From NCBI GenBank assembly GCA_965262845.1, contig CBDHFX010000002.1, forward strand, positions 434,001 to 498,000: 64,000 nucleotides of DNA. The letters are read 5' to 3'. The first letter of the stretch is position 1; every line of letters starts with the position of its first letter. The stretch comes from ECT2AJA-044 sp965262845 (GTDB taxonomy: Bacteria > Bacteroidota > Bacteroidia > Flavobacteriales > ECT2AJA-044). Made by a program: the position numbers and the translations under genes. Of this stretch, positions 9,231 to 18,205 are shown piece after piece. The notes beneath the pieces are model-generated. The model was given only the letters and a program-made list of their open reading frames with translations, did no database searches and was not told the origin of the DNA.

Positions 9231-10246
9231 ATACACCGATCCTGACATTTTTCAACAATAAGGGAGGCGTGGGAAAAACCTCCCTCATTTATCATCTGGG
9301 ATGGATGTTCAGCCAGTTGGGAAAGTGCGTGGTCATAACAGATATAGACCCACAGGCCAATCTGACTGCTTCTTTCCTGGATGAAGACCAAATTGATGAT
9401 CTTTGGAGCAAGGCGAAGCCCGGATCAACCATTTATCAGTGCGTTAAGCCGTTCACTGAGTTTGGAGATATCAGCCCTCCCCTATTACACAAAATAACTG
9501 ATGATCTGTATTTACTGCCTGGAGATATGGCGTTATCAGGCTACGAAGACACCCTTTCCGGTGAATGGCCTGGAAGCATGAACGATAAAAACCTATATCG
9601 GCCTATGCGCATCCTAACCTCCTTCTGGCAGATAATGCAGATGGCTGCAAACAAGGCTCAGGCCGACATGATCCTGGTTGATATCGGTCCTAACCTGGGT
9701 GCCATAAACCGTTCCGTATTGCTATCGACCGATTATGTTGCTATTCCCCTGGCAGCCGATCTGTTCTCCTTACAGGGCTTATACAATCTTGGACCGACGC
9801 TTGATGAATGGAGAGACCTCTGGAAAAAACGGTTAAATAACTGGAAAGAAAGTAAAGAGCATTATCCGGACTTTCAGTTACCTGCCGGAAACATGAAACC
9901 CATTGGGTACCTCTGCCAGCAATATGGCGTACGCCTGGATCGTCCGGTGCAGGCATATGACAAATGGGTACAACGTATACCGACGGCATATCGAAAAGAG
10001 GTTTTGCGTGAGGATAAACCTCCCGGAGACATAAAACAGGAAGAGGATCCCTACTGCCTGGCAACGATCAAGCACTATCGCAGTTTGATCCCTATGGCAC
10101 AGGAGCATCGTAAACCCATTTTCAAACTGACTGCTGCGGATGGGGCTATAGGCAGCCACGCAAATGCAGTCAAAAAGGCTGGAGAAGATTTTGAAACATT
10201 GGCCAGGGAAATAGCAAAAAAAATAGGGACACCTGTTATGATGTAG
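9227..10246 (+). CDS. ParA/Soj-like P-loop ATPase
   Basis: A 339-residue protein from ATG 9227, whose first codon overlaps the stop of the upstream AlbA_2 gene. The deviant Walker A motif NNKGGVGKTSL stands at the N-terminus, followed by DIDPQANLT (Walker A') and DMILVDIGPNLGAINR (Walker B region), typical of ParA/MinD ATPases. A ParB partner or parS-like repeats are absent nearby, so chromosome partitioning is unlikely; coupling to the AlbA_2/ATPase protein suggests a two-component accessory or defence function. This is inference from gene order. Confidence 0.85.
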   Translation: MNTPILTFFNNKGGVGKTSLIYHLGWMFSQLGKCVVITDIDPQANLTASFLDEDQIDDLWSKAKPGSTIYQCVKPFTEFGDISPPLLHKITDDLYLLPGDMALSGYEDTLSGEWPGSMNDKNLYRPMRILTSFWQIMQMAANKAQADMILVDIGPNLGAINRSVLLSTDYVAIPLAADLFSLQGLYNLGPTLDEWRDLWKKRLNNWKESKEHYPDFQLPAGNMKPIGYLCQQYGVRLDRPVQAYDKWVQRIPTAYRKEVLREDKPPGDIKQEEDPYCLATIKHYRSLIPMAQEHRKPIFKLTAADGAIGSHANAVKKAGEDFETLAREIAKKIGTPVMM

Positions 10247-10604
10247 CGGTCTGGCCTCCCTGCATCTCCACCTTTTCCCTCAACCGAAAACTCCGGCCAT
10301 TGCCCCGCTCCAGCACCAGGTCGTAGATAATGGTCTCATCGGGCCGGTTTGATCTTTGTGTACAAAAACGATCGTTAAATCCCCTACCCCGCAGATATTC
10401 CAGATGCACTTCCCTAACCCCTTGCGTGTGCAGCGCCTTTAGTATACGGTAGTTTTTGGTTAGCTGTCGCTGAACCGGCAGCAGTCCGGCACTGTATGCC
10501 CTACGTGCGGCATTATGGTAGGCATTTCGGCAATGGTCGTCGCAGAAACGCTTGTCAATACGCCCAACTACGGGCTCCCTACAGTACATACATGATTGTT
10601 TCAT
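10236..10604 (-). CDS. Small zinc-ribbon protein
   Basis: A 122-residue protein beginning MKQSCMYCREPV and then FCDDHCRNAYHNAARR: two cysteine pairs (CxxC and CxxxC) that form a likely zinc ribbon, followed by a helical region and a basic C-terminus. Similar short proteins are common in Bacteroidota and of unknown role. It overlaps the 3' end of the ParA-like gene by 11 bp on the opposite strand (convergent). Confidence 0.7.
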   Translation of the reverse strand: MKQSCMYCREPVVGRIDKRFCDDHCRNAYHNAARRAYSAGLLPVQRQLTKNYRILKALHTQGVREVHLEYLRGRGFNDRFCTQRSNRPDETIIYDLVLERGNGRSFRLREKVEMQGGQTATS

Positions 10605-10910
10605 ACCGCAATGCTAGCGCCTTTCGGGGCCACTTAAATGTACCGAAAGCCCCCTTCCCAAAAAAATGAATAAAATAGTCGCAGGAAGCTATCTTTCCGT
10701 TAGGAAATGAGTGAACTCACACCTTCTTATTATGTGCCTGGCAATTGAATCGTTCCGGAGATCTGCTCGGCATTCCTTCCGGTCCCGCACAAAAAGAGCC
10801 CGCGCTTTTTTTCATCGCTCATTTGGAAGCTGAAGCCGTTGGATTTATGATCCGGATCGGGTCGGCCGATCGGGTGCTGTAACCTTTGTCTGGTTGTCAC
10901 ATCCGACGTT

Positions 10911-11249
10911 TTAGCCGATCCGGGCTCCATTTTCTACGGCCCTGTCGGGCCCGATCAGCACCACTCCGGAATCTTCCAATGCCCCCAGGATCAATACTTC
11001 GCTGCGGACCGGACCAATTTGTTTGGGCGGAAAATTAACGACTGCTACTACCTGTCGGCCCGTGAGGGCCTTCAGATCATAATGATCGGTGATCTGTGCG
11101 CTTGACCGCCTGACACCCAGCGGACCGAAATCGATACGCAGCTTGAATGCCGGCTTGTGCGCCTCCGGGAATGGTTCCACTTCAATGACCGTGCCTATCC
11201 GCAGATCAACCCGGGCAAAATCGTTCCATTTGATCCGCTGCCCGTTCAA
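10911..11249 (-). CDS. csaA: CsaA-type tRNA-binding-domain protein
   Basis: A 112-residue single OB-fold protein of the CsaA/EMAP-II-like tRNA-binding family. Typical features are FARVDLRIGTVIEVEPFPEA, then KLRIDFGP, SAQITDHY, GRQVVAVVNFPPKQIG and a C-terminal VVLIGPDRAVENGARIG. Length is that of CsaA. The start codon is TTG at 11249-11247, overlapping the stop of the upstream beta-barrel gene as TTGA, which argues for translational coupling. CsaA has been described as a secretion-related chaperone; its function here is taken from the family. Confidence 0.9.
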   Translation of the reverse strand: MNGQRIKWNDFARVDLRIGTVIEVEPFPEAHKPAFKLRIDFGPLGVRRSSAQITDHYDLKALTGRQVVAVVNFPPKQIGPVRSEVLILGALEDSGVVLIGPDRAVENGARIG

Positions 11250-11827
11250 AATACGACGCCTATTTCGAGAGACAACATACGGTTCTCCGTATCGCCCTCC
11301 ACAAACATAGCACTGATACCCTGGTCATAGCTCATATCGAGTGTGAGGAACCACAGATCGATCCCGACACCTGCCTGCCACGACCAGATGTTGGCATTAA
11401 AATCACCGGTATTCCAGGTAGCCGGATCGTTCGGATCCGATTCGAGCTTCACCACGCGGGTCCATGCCGGGCCACTGTTCAGTCTGAGCTTGAACAGATC
11501 TTTATTGACCACGTTGATGCCGAGTCGTGCCGGAACCTGGATGAATTGTGCGTCAAGCGTGAAATTGGCCGGCCCGAGTGTGTCGGGACCGAGCACCACC
11601 AGGTCCGATGACCAGCGTTTCCAGTACGCTCCCGGGAAAAAATATACACGCTTTCCGATGCGGAACGACACCCCCAGATCCGTTCCCACACGCACCTCAC
11701 TTTTGCTGATGATGTCATCGGTTGTAAGGCGGGATAGCGTGAGTCCAGCCTGCGGCTGGATCTTCACCTGTGCAATGGATGGCAGAGCAATAACGAGGAT
11801 CAGTATGAGCAGGACGTTTTTCTTCAT
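11246..11827 (-). CDS. Outer-membrane beta-barrel (PorT-like) protein
   Basis: A 193-residue product from ATG 11827, chosen because it yields MKKNVLLILILVIALPSIAQ, a clean signal peptide; upstream in-frame starts only add a hydrophilic extension. The mature part alternates hydrophobic and polar residues with aromatic ends (VYFFPGAYWKRW, SLEIGVVF at the C-terminus ending in Phe), as expected for an 8-strand outer-membrane barrel. It overlaps csaA by four bases. Specific ligand unknown. Confidence 0.7.
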   Translation of the reverse strand: MKKNVLLILILVIALPSIAQVKIQPQAGLTLSRLTTDDIISKSEVRVGTDLGVSFRIGKRVYFFPGAYWKRWSSDLVVLGPDTLGPANFTLDAQFIQVPARLGINVVNKDLFKLRLNSGPAWTRVVKLESDPNDPATWNTGDFNANIWSWQAGVGIDLWFLTLDMSYDQGISAMFVEGDTENRMLSLEIGVVF

Positions 11828-11841
11828 GCCGTGGGCTGTCA

Positions 11842-12408
11842 TTAAATTAAGACCGGTTTTCGCCTCCAAAGTTCGCGTAATTCGGGCGGAATACGGATCA
11901 GTTCATTTCCGAGATCATCCAACTCTCCGAGGGTCCTGGCCGAAAGCATATCCGCCAGCTCATCCGCAGCCGCCTCTCCCAGGCAGTACGGAAATACTGA
12001 AAACAACATATACGGTCCCTGGCAATGTGCCAGGATCTGATAGGTATACAATTCAGATACCGGAGTACCATGTACAACGCAATGATTGAGCCAAAAATGA
12101 TAATTGAGATCAAATTTCCGGAGCATATCGTCCCGATGTTTGGCCAAACACGCCCGCCGTACAAAAAAGTCCTCTATACTTTGCATTGACTCGGTACTGA
12201 TCCGCTCGCGAGAGCGCTTGATACAATCGAAGCAAATAGCATACTCATAGATCGAATCGTTTGGTTTCAGGGCCTTTTCGATCATATATTCCCGTTCAGA
12301 CCTGATCAGCTCGGCCTCACACGCCGAACAACGGGAAAAGGGTGCTTTGCTATCAAACGGATAGAACAGGTGCGGAACAGGGATGTACGGAAAGTCTGGC
12401 CGAATCAC
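11842..12408 (-). CDS. Conserved cysteine-rich protein of unknown function
   Basis: A 188-residue protein that starts with GTG at 12408. It has two CxxC pairs (CSACEAEL and CFDCIKRS), suggesting a metal site, and a helical C-terminal half. No signal peptide is seen. It lies 14 bp upstream of the beta-barrel gene on the same strand. No family is recognised with certainty. Confidence 0.6.
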   Translation of the reverse strand: MIRPDFPYIPVPHLFYPFDSKAPFSRCSACEAELIRSEREYMIEKALKPNDSIYEYAICFDCIKRSRERISTESMQSIEDFFVRRACLAKHRDDMLRKFDLNYHFWLNHCVVHGTPVSELYTYQILAHCQGPYMLFSVFPYCLGEAAADELADMLSARTLGELDDLGNELIRIPPELRELWRRKPVLI

Positions 12409-12705
12409 CGCCCTAATATAGGTGAATTAATTGAAGGCTACGGTTACAGAACGGTTCATGGCAAATAATACCCTGCACTGCAGGCCTGTTTGGGGCTGGC
12501 TACGACGATCTGTCTTTTGATCCGTTTCCTCGCCCCTTCCCGGTTTAATTCACGATAAGTAACGAATCATAAAATACTGATAATAAAATAGATATAGTTT
12601 ATTTTAAGGGCTTTTCCGTTTTTAAACGTTTTTAAACATTTCCCTACCGCCTCACGGCGGGATCTGTGTGCATCTTGCGCCCCGAAACCAATAAAAGTAA
12701 AAATT

Positions 12706-13053
12706 ATGTCGAGCATTCGCAATCGGGTGCAGCTCATCGGAAAGTTGGGGGCTGACCCGGAAATCAAAGAGATGGACAGCGGTCGTAAACTGGCTAAATT
12801 TTCTGTCGCTACCAATGAGAGCTACCGGAATCAGGCTGGTGATCTGGTGACCGAAACGCAGTGGCATCGCCTCATTGCCTGGGGTCGGACCGCCGAAATT
12901 GCTGAAGAATACCTTAAAAAAGGAAGGGAAGTTGCTGTTGACGGCAAGATCCAAACCCGAAGCTATGAGAATAGTGAGGGGGAGCAGCGCTACACGACCG
13001 AGATCCTGGTGAATGAGCTGATCATGACCGGCACCAGGAAAAAAGCTGGGTAA
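12706..13053 (+). CDS. ssb: Single-stranded DNA-binding protein (short, tail-less)
   Basis: A 115-residue OB-fold protein with the classic SSB layout: SIRNRVQLIGKLGADPEIK, KLAKFSVATNE, TQWHRLIAWGRTAEIAEEYLKKG, and VAVDGKIQTRSYE. It ends ...ITGT-like/TRKKAG directly after the core, so the flexible linker and the acidic C-terminal tip that recruits repair proteins in canonical SSB are missing. Short SSBs like this occur beside a full-length SSB in Bacteroidota; the main ssb may be elsewhere. Start ATG at 12706 follows an AT-rich leader. Confidence 0.93.
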   Translation: MSSIRNRVQLIGKLGADPEIKEMDSGRKLAKFSVATNESYRNQAGDLVTETQWHRLIAWGRTAEIAEEYLKKGREVAVDGKIQTRSYENSEGEQRYTTEILVNELIMTGTRKKAG

Positions 13054-13082
13054 AAGAAGCAGAGTTCCATGAGGAATGAGAG

Positions 13083-13155
13083 AGGCGTCTTCGCTTTACG
13101 GAAGTTTAACTGCGCCGTACTGACGAGCCGAGCCTGCGAAGGCGCCTTTCTTTTA
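13083..13155 (+). terminator. Candidate long-loop terminator after ssb
   Basis: AGGCGTCTTCGC at 13083-13094 pairs with GCGAAGGCGCCT at 13136-13147 (12 bp, one G-U), followed by a T-rich run. The loop is about 40 nt, unusually long, so this is only a candidate. Confidence 0.35.
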
Positions 13156-13163
13156 ACTTACTG

Positions 13164-13247
13164 TACCCGGGGCGGGAATCGAACCCGCACTCTGTTGCCA
13201 GAACCGGATTTTGAGTCCGGCGCGTCTACCAATTCCGCCACCCGGGC
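13164..13247 (-). tRNA. tRNA-Leu (CAA)
   Basis: Read on the minus strand: acceptor GCCCGGG pairs with CCCGGGT, a D-arm GGCGGAATTGGTAGACGC, the anticodon stem CCGGA/TCCGG with loop CTCAAAA (anticodon CAA), a long variable arm as in class II tRNAs, and the T-arm GGTTCGATTCC. The anticodon reads UUG (Leu). CCA is not encoded. Confidence 0.95.
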
Positions 13248-13356
13248 AAATAAACAGGGAGGCAAAGCTATTACTAATTCACAGATCCCACAAAAAAGAG
13301 CGGGGCTACATTTCATTTGACCATCAGAGATATACGATAGGATTTACAATTATTCC

Positions 13357-13364
13357 TAAATTTG
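13357..13364 (+). promoter_or_regulatory. Candidate -7 box for prs
   Basis: TAAATTTG matches TAnnTTTG exactly, 54 bp upstream of the prs ATG. Confidence 0.45.
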
Positions 13365-13417
13365 CAGCCCTTTAAGGGGAGTTGACGCTTCATACCACTA
13401 TATAGTATTGCACCGCC

Positions 13418-14350
13418 ATGGCTTCAAAAGTGAAGGTTTTCTCAGGCAAGGCTTCTAAAGTTTTAGGGGAAAAGATCGCTGCCGAATATGGCGTGGAACT
13501 GGGAAATATCGTTACTTCTGAATTCAGTGACGGGGAATTTCAGCCGAGTTTCGAGGAAACCGTACGTGGCGACAAAGTCTTTTTGGTGAACAGCACCTTT
13601 CCGCCCACGGAGAACCTGATGGAGCTGTTGCTGATGATCGATGCCGCCAAGCGTGCCTCCTCTAACCAGATCATCGCGGTAATGCCCTACTTTGGCTGGG
13701 CGCGGCAAGATCGCAAAGATAAACCGCGTGTTCCGATCGGTGCAAAAATGGTAGCTAACCTGCTGACCGCCGCCGGAGCAACCCGCATCATCACCATGGA
13801 CCTGCACGCAGACCAGATCCAGGGATTCTTTGAAGTTCCGGTAGACCACCTCTTCGCATCGGCTATCTTTTTGCCATACCTGGAGAGCCTGGGTTTAAGG
13901 AACCTCTGCATGGCCTCACCCGATATGGGCGGATCCAAAAGGGCTAACTCCTATGCCAAATACCTCAATTCAGAGGTGGTGATCTGCTACAAGCAACGGC
14001 TAAAAGCCAATATCATCGAAAAGATGGCCGTCATTGGCGAAGTCAGGGACCGCGATATCGTACTCGTGGACGATATCGTCGATACGGCGGGTACGCTGAC
14101 CAGAGCGGCCGACCTGATGATGGAGCAAGGTGCGCGCAGTGTTCGTGCAGTATGCACGCATGCAGTCCTTTCCGGAAGTGCTTATGAGCGCATTGAACAT
14201 TCGGCCCTGGAGGAGCTGATCGTGACCGATACCATCCCCTTGCGTCAGCAAATGGCTAAGATCCGTGTTTTGAGTGTGGCACCCCTCTTTGCCAATGTTT
14301 TTAAACGGGTTAGCAAGCACAAATCAATTAGTTCGCATTTTATTGTATAA
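13418..14350 (+). CDS. prs: Ribose-phosphate pyrophosphokinase (PRPP synthase)
   Basis: A 310-residue cytoplasmic enzyme making PRPP from ribose-5-phosphate and ATP. Family motifs are clear: FSDGE near residue 40, WARQDRKDKPR in the flexible loop, TMDLHADQIQGFF, and the PRPP-binding loop DIVLVDDIVDTAGTL. Length matches class I enzymes. It is followed 21 bp later by the L25 gene on the same strand, an order common in Flavobacteriia, so prs-rplY-pth is probably one operon. Confidence 0.97.
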   Translation: MASKVKVFSGKASKVLGEKIAAEYGVELGNIVTSEFSDGEFQPSFEETVRGDKVFLVNSTFPPTENLMELLLMIDAAKRASSNQIIAVMPYFGWARQDRKDKPRVPIGAKMVANLLTAAGATRIITMDLHADQIQGFFEVPVDHLFASAIFLPYLESLGLRNLCMASPDMGGSKRANSYAKYLNSEVVICYKQRLKANIIEKMAVIGEVRDRDIVLVDDIVDTAGTLTRAADLMMEQGARSVRAVCTHAVLSGSAYERIEHSALEELIVTDTIPLRQQMAKIRVLSVAPLFANVFKRVSKHKSISSHFIV

Positions 14351-14371
14351 GTACTCAAAAGAAAAAGCAAA

Positions 14372-15013
14372 ATGGAAGTAGTATCGATCAGCGGAAAACT
14401 GCGTGAAAACACCGGCAAAAAAGATGCCCGTAACCTAAGACGTGAAGGCTTAGTGCCATGCGTGGTGTACGGAGGTGAGGAAAATATGCACTTCTTTACC
14501 GATCAACGCAACTTTAAGGATCTTATCTTCGCCACCGATGCGCACCTGGTTGAATTGGACATTGACGGAAAAACGGTTCGGGCCGTATTGAAGGCCACCC
14601 AGTATCATCCGGTAACCGATGAGTTGATACATGCCGATTTTTTGCAGATATTTCCTGATAAGGACGTGATCATGCAGATCCCGGTTCGCCTGACCGGAAG
14701 GTCCATCGGTGTTCGTAACGGGGGAAAATTACGTCATGTGCAACGCCACCTGAGCGTAAAGGCGCTTCCCGATGACCTGCCGGGCGCTATTGAGGTTGAC
14801 ATCACCAACATAGGTATTGGTGAGGCCATAACGTTAGCGGAAGTCGGTGAAGGAAAACCATTTAGGATCCTCAACGCGGATGATTCCGTAGTGATGGCCG
14901 TGGTTACCGCCCGTACTGTCATCCTTGACGAGGAGGAAATGGAAGGTGAAGGTAAGGAAGGTGAGGAAGAGGGCGAAAACGTGGAGGCTCCTGCTGCCGA
15001 AGCTGCTGAATAA
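14372..15013 (+). CDS. rplY: 50S ribosomal protein L25 / general stress protein Ctc
   Basis: A 213-residue long-form L25 (CTC/TL5 type): an N-terminal L25 beta-barrel binding 5S rRNA (RENTGKKDARNLRREGLVPCVVYGG) followed by the TL5 C-terminal domain (VRLTGRSIGVRNGGKL, DITNIGIGEAITLAEV) and a strongly acidic Glu-rich tail. It is in the middle of the prs-rplY-pth group. Confidence 0.95.
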   Translation: MEVVSISGKLRENTGKKDARNLRREGLVPCVVYGGEENMHFFTDQRNFKDLIFATDAHLVELDIDGKTVRAVLKATQYHPVTDELIHADFLQIFPDKDVIMQIPVRLTGRSIGVRNGGKLRHVQRHLSVKALPDDLPGAIEVDITNIGIGEAITLAEVGEGKPFRILNADDSVVMAVVTARTVILDEEEMEGEGKEGEEEGENVEAPAAEAAE

Positions 15014-15015
15014 GA

Positions 15016-15582
15016 GTGGAAAAGAGGCTCATAGCAGGACTTGGGAATATAGGTCCGGAGTACAGAAATACCCGCCACAACATTGGATTTCAAATACTGG
15101 ATGCATTTGCGGAGTCATCTGGCATTTCCTTTTCTGCCGACCGCTACGGAGATCGGGCCGAGTTCAAATGGAAGGGTAAGCTCTTCCTGCTCCTTAAGCC
15201 AGGTACCTATATGAACCTCAGTGGTAAAGCGGTCAACTACTGGCTTCAGAAAGAGAAGATCCCGGTTACCCAACTGCTCGTGGTAGCTGATGACCTGGCC
15301 CTGCCATTCGGCAAGCTACGGCTCAAGGGGAAGGGTTCCGACGGTGGTCATAACGGACTAAGGAACGTTCAGCACTGGCTCGGTCACCCCAACTACCCTC
15401 GCCTGCGTTTCGGAATTGGGAACAACTTTGTCAGGGGCCGACAGACAGACTATGTGCTTAGCAGCTGGAGCCCGGAGGAGCAAAATGCATTACCCGAACG
15501 GATCCATCTCGCTATTGAGATGATCAAGTCCTTTGGGACGGCCGGACTCCAGCACACAATGAATGACTTCAACAATTGCTGA
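15016..15582 (+). CDS. pth: Peptidyl-tRNA hydrolase
   Basis: A 188-residue enzyme releasing tRNA from stalled peptidyl-tRNA. The N-terminal motif GLGNIGPEYRNTRHNIGFQ contains the catalytic His; the usual NPG is NIG here. Further motifs are LLLKPGTYMNLSG, VADDLALPFGKLRLK and GSDGGHNGLRN. The start is GTG at 15016, only 2 bp after the L25 stop, indicating translational coupling. Confidence 0.95.
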   Translation: MEKRLIAGLGNIGPEYRNTRHNIGFQILDAFAESSGISFSADRYGDRAEFKWKGKLFLLLKPGTYMNLSGKAVNYWLQKEKIPVTQLLVVADDLALPFGKLRLKGKGSDGGHNGLRNVQHWLGHPNYPRLRFGIGNNFVRGRQTDYVLSSWSPEEQNALPERIHLAIEMIKSFGTAGLQHTMNDFNNC

Positions 15583-15598
15583 GCACGGCATTTATCCT

Positions 15599-15617
15599 GG
15601 GGACGACCAACGTCCCT
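15599..15617. other. Short hairpin after pth
   Basis: GGGACG-ACCAA-CGTCCC forms a 6-bp stem just after pth, without a T-run. The rest of the gap up to 15817 is AT-rich from about 15715 and shows nothing else recognisable. Confidence 0.25.
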
Positions 15618-15817
15618 GCTGCACCACCTTACCTTTACGTTTGCGCCAACAGAAGCACTGGGGCTATACTTTGCTCACCCTCTCTGGCAGGGATCTGCTT
15701 AGCCCAATTGTTTTTCCTATTAAATTGTTTTTATAAATAACTTATTTTTATTAACTTACATACTTTTACCTAAAGTATATTATAAAAAATGATAACAGGG
15801 ATGGTAAAACAGTCCGG

Positions 15818-16219
15818 TCACATTTTTTGGAGCACTTCCACCAGGATCCCGTTGGCACTGCGCGGGTGAATGAAAAAGACCAGGGTGTTGCCTGCCCCTT
15901 TTGTGGGCTCATCGCTTAGCAGTTCAAATCCGGCCGCTTTCAGCCGCTCCATTTCAGCTCGGATGTCCTCCACTTCAAAGGCCAGTTGCTGGATCCCTTC
16001 ACCGCGCCTATCAATGAATTTCTGTATGGGCCCTTCCCCATTCAACGGCTCCAGCAGTTCCAGCCGGGTGTTTCCGATCTGAACAAAGGCTGTGCTGACC
16101 TTTTCACCGGGAACACTTTCCTCGTGAGCAATGGGGTGCCCCGACAATTTTTCGAACAGGGCCTTCGCGGCCTGAAGGTCTTTAACAGCGATGCCGATAT
16201 GATCGATATTCCTGAACAT
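15818..16219 (-). CDS. mce: Methylmalonyl-CoA epimerase
   Basis: A 133-residue glyoxalase/VOC-fold metalloenzyme interconverting the (R) and (S) forms of methylmalonyl-CoA. It has the pattern HIGIAVKDLQAAKALFEKL, then TRLELLEPLNGEGPIQKFI, GEGIQQLAFEVEDI and a C-terminal FFIHPRSANGILVEVLQ, with His and Glu metal ligands in the expected places. It lies 40 bp downstream of the ABC exporter gene on the same strand. Confidence 0.92.
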   Translation of the reverse strand: MFRNIDHIGIAVKDLQAAKALFEKLSGHPIAHEESVPGEKVSTAFVQIGNTRLELLEPLNGEGPIQKFIDRRGEGIQQLAFEVEDIRAEMERLKAAGFELLSDEPTKGAGNTLVFFIHPRSANGILVEVLQKM

Positions 16220-16259
16220 GATAACTTGGTTTTATTCCTGAAAAGGCTGTCAAAAGATC

Positions 16260-18077
16260 TTAAGCAAGGCTCTGCATTTCAGTCAATTTCTGATAGATCC
16301 CCCCCTGCCTGATCAGTGATTCGTGGGTACCTGTTTCCCGAACCTTGCCATCCTTCATCACGACGATCTTGTCCGCATGCTGAATAGTACTCAGGCGGTG
16401 GGCTATGATGATACTGGTTCGGTTTTTCATGAGTCGGGCCAATGCATCCTGCACCAGTTTTTCACTCTCGGTATCCAATGCCGAGGTAGCCTCATCAAGG
16501 ATCAGAACAGGTGGGTTTTTTAACACGGCCCTCGCTATAGCTATCCGCTGTTTTTGCCCTCCACTCAATTTATTTCCCGCATCGCCTATGTTGGTATCGT
16601 ATCCATGTTCCAGTTGTTCAATGAATTCATGTGCGTTGGCCATTTTGGCAGCGGCGATCACTTTCTCCTCACTGGCGTGAGGATTTCCCAGTCGGATGTT
16701 GTTGATGACCGAATCGTTGAACAGGAGATTCTCCTGTGTCACGATCCCTATAAGTGCCCGCAGGTCGGTGATTCGGTAGGAGGAGATCGGGTGCCCATCG
16801 AGCCGCAGGCTCCCTTCTGTTACTTCGTAATAACGCGGGATCAGGTTCGCCAGGGTGGTTTTTCCAGATCCGGACTGCCCCACCAGGGCCACTGTTTCGC
16901 CTTTATGGATGGTTAGCGAAACATCCTTCAGCACCGGCTCAGTTTGGTACCGGAACGTCAGATGCTCTATCTCGATGGACGTATTAAAGTTGGACAGTGG
17001 AACAGGTTCGGGCGGATCCTGGATCGGGTTTTCGGCATCCAGGATCTGAAATACACGCTCCGCAGAGGCATTCCCCTTTTGTATATTATACGAAGTGGTG
17101 GTCAATCCCTTTGCCGGGGCAATGACCTGGAAAAAGATCATGAGGTAGCCGAAGAACACTTCGGGCCGCAGGCCCCCTCCACCTAGGATCAGGCTGCCGC
17201 CATACCAAATGACCGCTACGATGGCTGCCGCGCCAAAAATTTCGGAGATCGGACTCGCCAGGTCCTTCCGCCAGAGCACGCGGTTCATCCGGTACCGGTA
17301 CCGGGTATTGTCGGTCCGGAACTGATCGTGTTTCTGCTCCTCCGCGTTGAAAGCCTTGATGATCCGCAGCCCGGAAACGGTTTCCTCTATCAGCGATAGC
17401 AGGTAGCCCAGCTGGTCCTGCGCCCATTTGCTATTGCGTTTCAGACTGCGGCCGATCCGGCCGATGATGAGCACAGTGACCAGCAGTACTCCCGCCACCA
17501 TGATCGTCAGCTGCGGACTAATAATAACGAGGATACCGATGGAACCGAGGATCATGAGCGGCTCACGCACCACTTTTTCAAGAGAGGTGAACATACTCCA
17601 CTCTATTTCCGTCATGTCGGTCGTTACCCGGGCCATGATGTCGCCTTTCCGCTTTTCGGTAAAATACCCTATGGGCAGATCAAGCACTTTCCTGTGCAGC
17701 TCGTTCCTGATGTCGCGAATGGTGCCATTGCGCAGAATGGCCATAACGTAGAGCGAGGCATACTGAAACAGGTTTTTGCCGAGATAGGCCGCCATAACGA
17801 GCAGGCAGATGACCCCTAAGGCCCGTGTGGGTCCTTCGTCCTCAATGATCAGGGTGATCTGGTAATTAAAGGTGTCTTTGATGCTTTCAATGGAGCCGTT
17901 GAACCGGGCCGGTTCGAATTGCTTTTTTTGCGTTCCGAACAGCACTCCGAGAACCGGAATGGTCAAAGTGACCGAAACCAGTGAAAAGAGCACGGTGAAT
18001 ACGTTAAAGATACCGGCCAGGATCGCATAGCCGGCATAGGGTCTTGCGAAACTGAGAATGCGCAAAAAAAAGTTCAT
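16260..18077 (-). CDS. MsbA-like ABC exporter (permease-ATPase fusion)
   Basis: A 605-residue half-transporter. Residues 1-330 contain about six membrane segments with ABC type-1 fold; the ATPase follows with Walker A GQSGSGKTTL, Q-loop VTQENLLFND, signature LSGGQKQRIAIARA and Walker B VLILDEATSALD plus the H-loop IIAHRLSTI. This is the layout of lipid A/lipid flippases of the MsbA type, but multidrug exporters share it; the substrate is not readable. Confidence 0.92.
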   Translation of the reverse strand: MNFFLRILSFARPYAGYAILAGIFNVFTVLFSLVSVTLTIPVLGVLFGTQKKQFEPARFNGSIESIKDTFNYQITLIIEDEGPTRALGVICLLVMAAYLGKNLFQYASLYVMAILRNGTIRDIRNELHRKVLDLPIGYFTEKRKGDIMARVTTDMTEIEWSMFTSLEKVVREPLMILGSIGILVIISPQLTIMVAGVLLVTVLIIGRIGRSLKRNSKWAQDQLGYLLSLIEETVSGLRIIKAFNAEEQKHDQFRTDNTRYRYRMNRVLWRKDLASPISEIFGAAAIVAVIWYGGSLILGGGGLRPEVFFGYLMIFFQVIAPAKGLTTTSYNIQKGNASAERVFQILDAENPIQDPPEPVPLSNFNTSIEIEHLTFRYQTEPVLKDVSLTIHKGETVALVGQSGSGKTTLANLIPRYYEVTEGSLRLDGHPISSYRITDLRALIGIVTQENLLFNDSVINNIRLGNPHASEEKVIAAAKMANAHEFIEQLEHGYDTNIGDAGNKLSGGQKQRIAIARAVLKNPPVLILDEATSALDTESEKLVQDALARLMKNRTSIIIAHRLSTIQHADKIVVMKDGKVRETGTHESLIRQGGIYQKLTEMQSLA

Positions 18078-18185
18078 AAAACAAAGATAAGAACGCGTGG
18101 GAAATGATCGGGAGTGCCCTTATGGGGTCCGGTATCCCCGTAAAATGTAATGCGAATGGCATGGGTTGTTTGCTTATTTATCGTA

Positions 18186-18197
18186 ATATTGCAATAT
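18186..18197. promoter_or_regulatory. Palindromic operator upstream of arsR
   Basis: ATATTG-CAATAT, a perfect 12-bp palindrome 9 bp before the arsR start, overlaps a -7-like box TAATATTG. Position and AT-rich palindromic form fit an ArsR/SmtB-family autoregulatory operator. Confidence 0.55.
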
Positions 18198-18205
18198 CAA
18201 AATGA

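Noticed and set aside
9227..10246. Chromosome partition locus (parA)
   Set aside because: No parB gene and no parS-like palindromes around; coupled instead to an AlbA_2 protein.
10730..10930. Minus-strand frame of 66 codons overlapping the csaA end (contains FQMSDEKKRGLFLCGTGR)
   Set aside because: Codons look partly natural, but no start signal, no domain and low-complexity N-terminus; kept out of the gene list. The gap 10605-10910 otherwise shows nothing clear.
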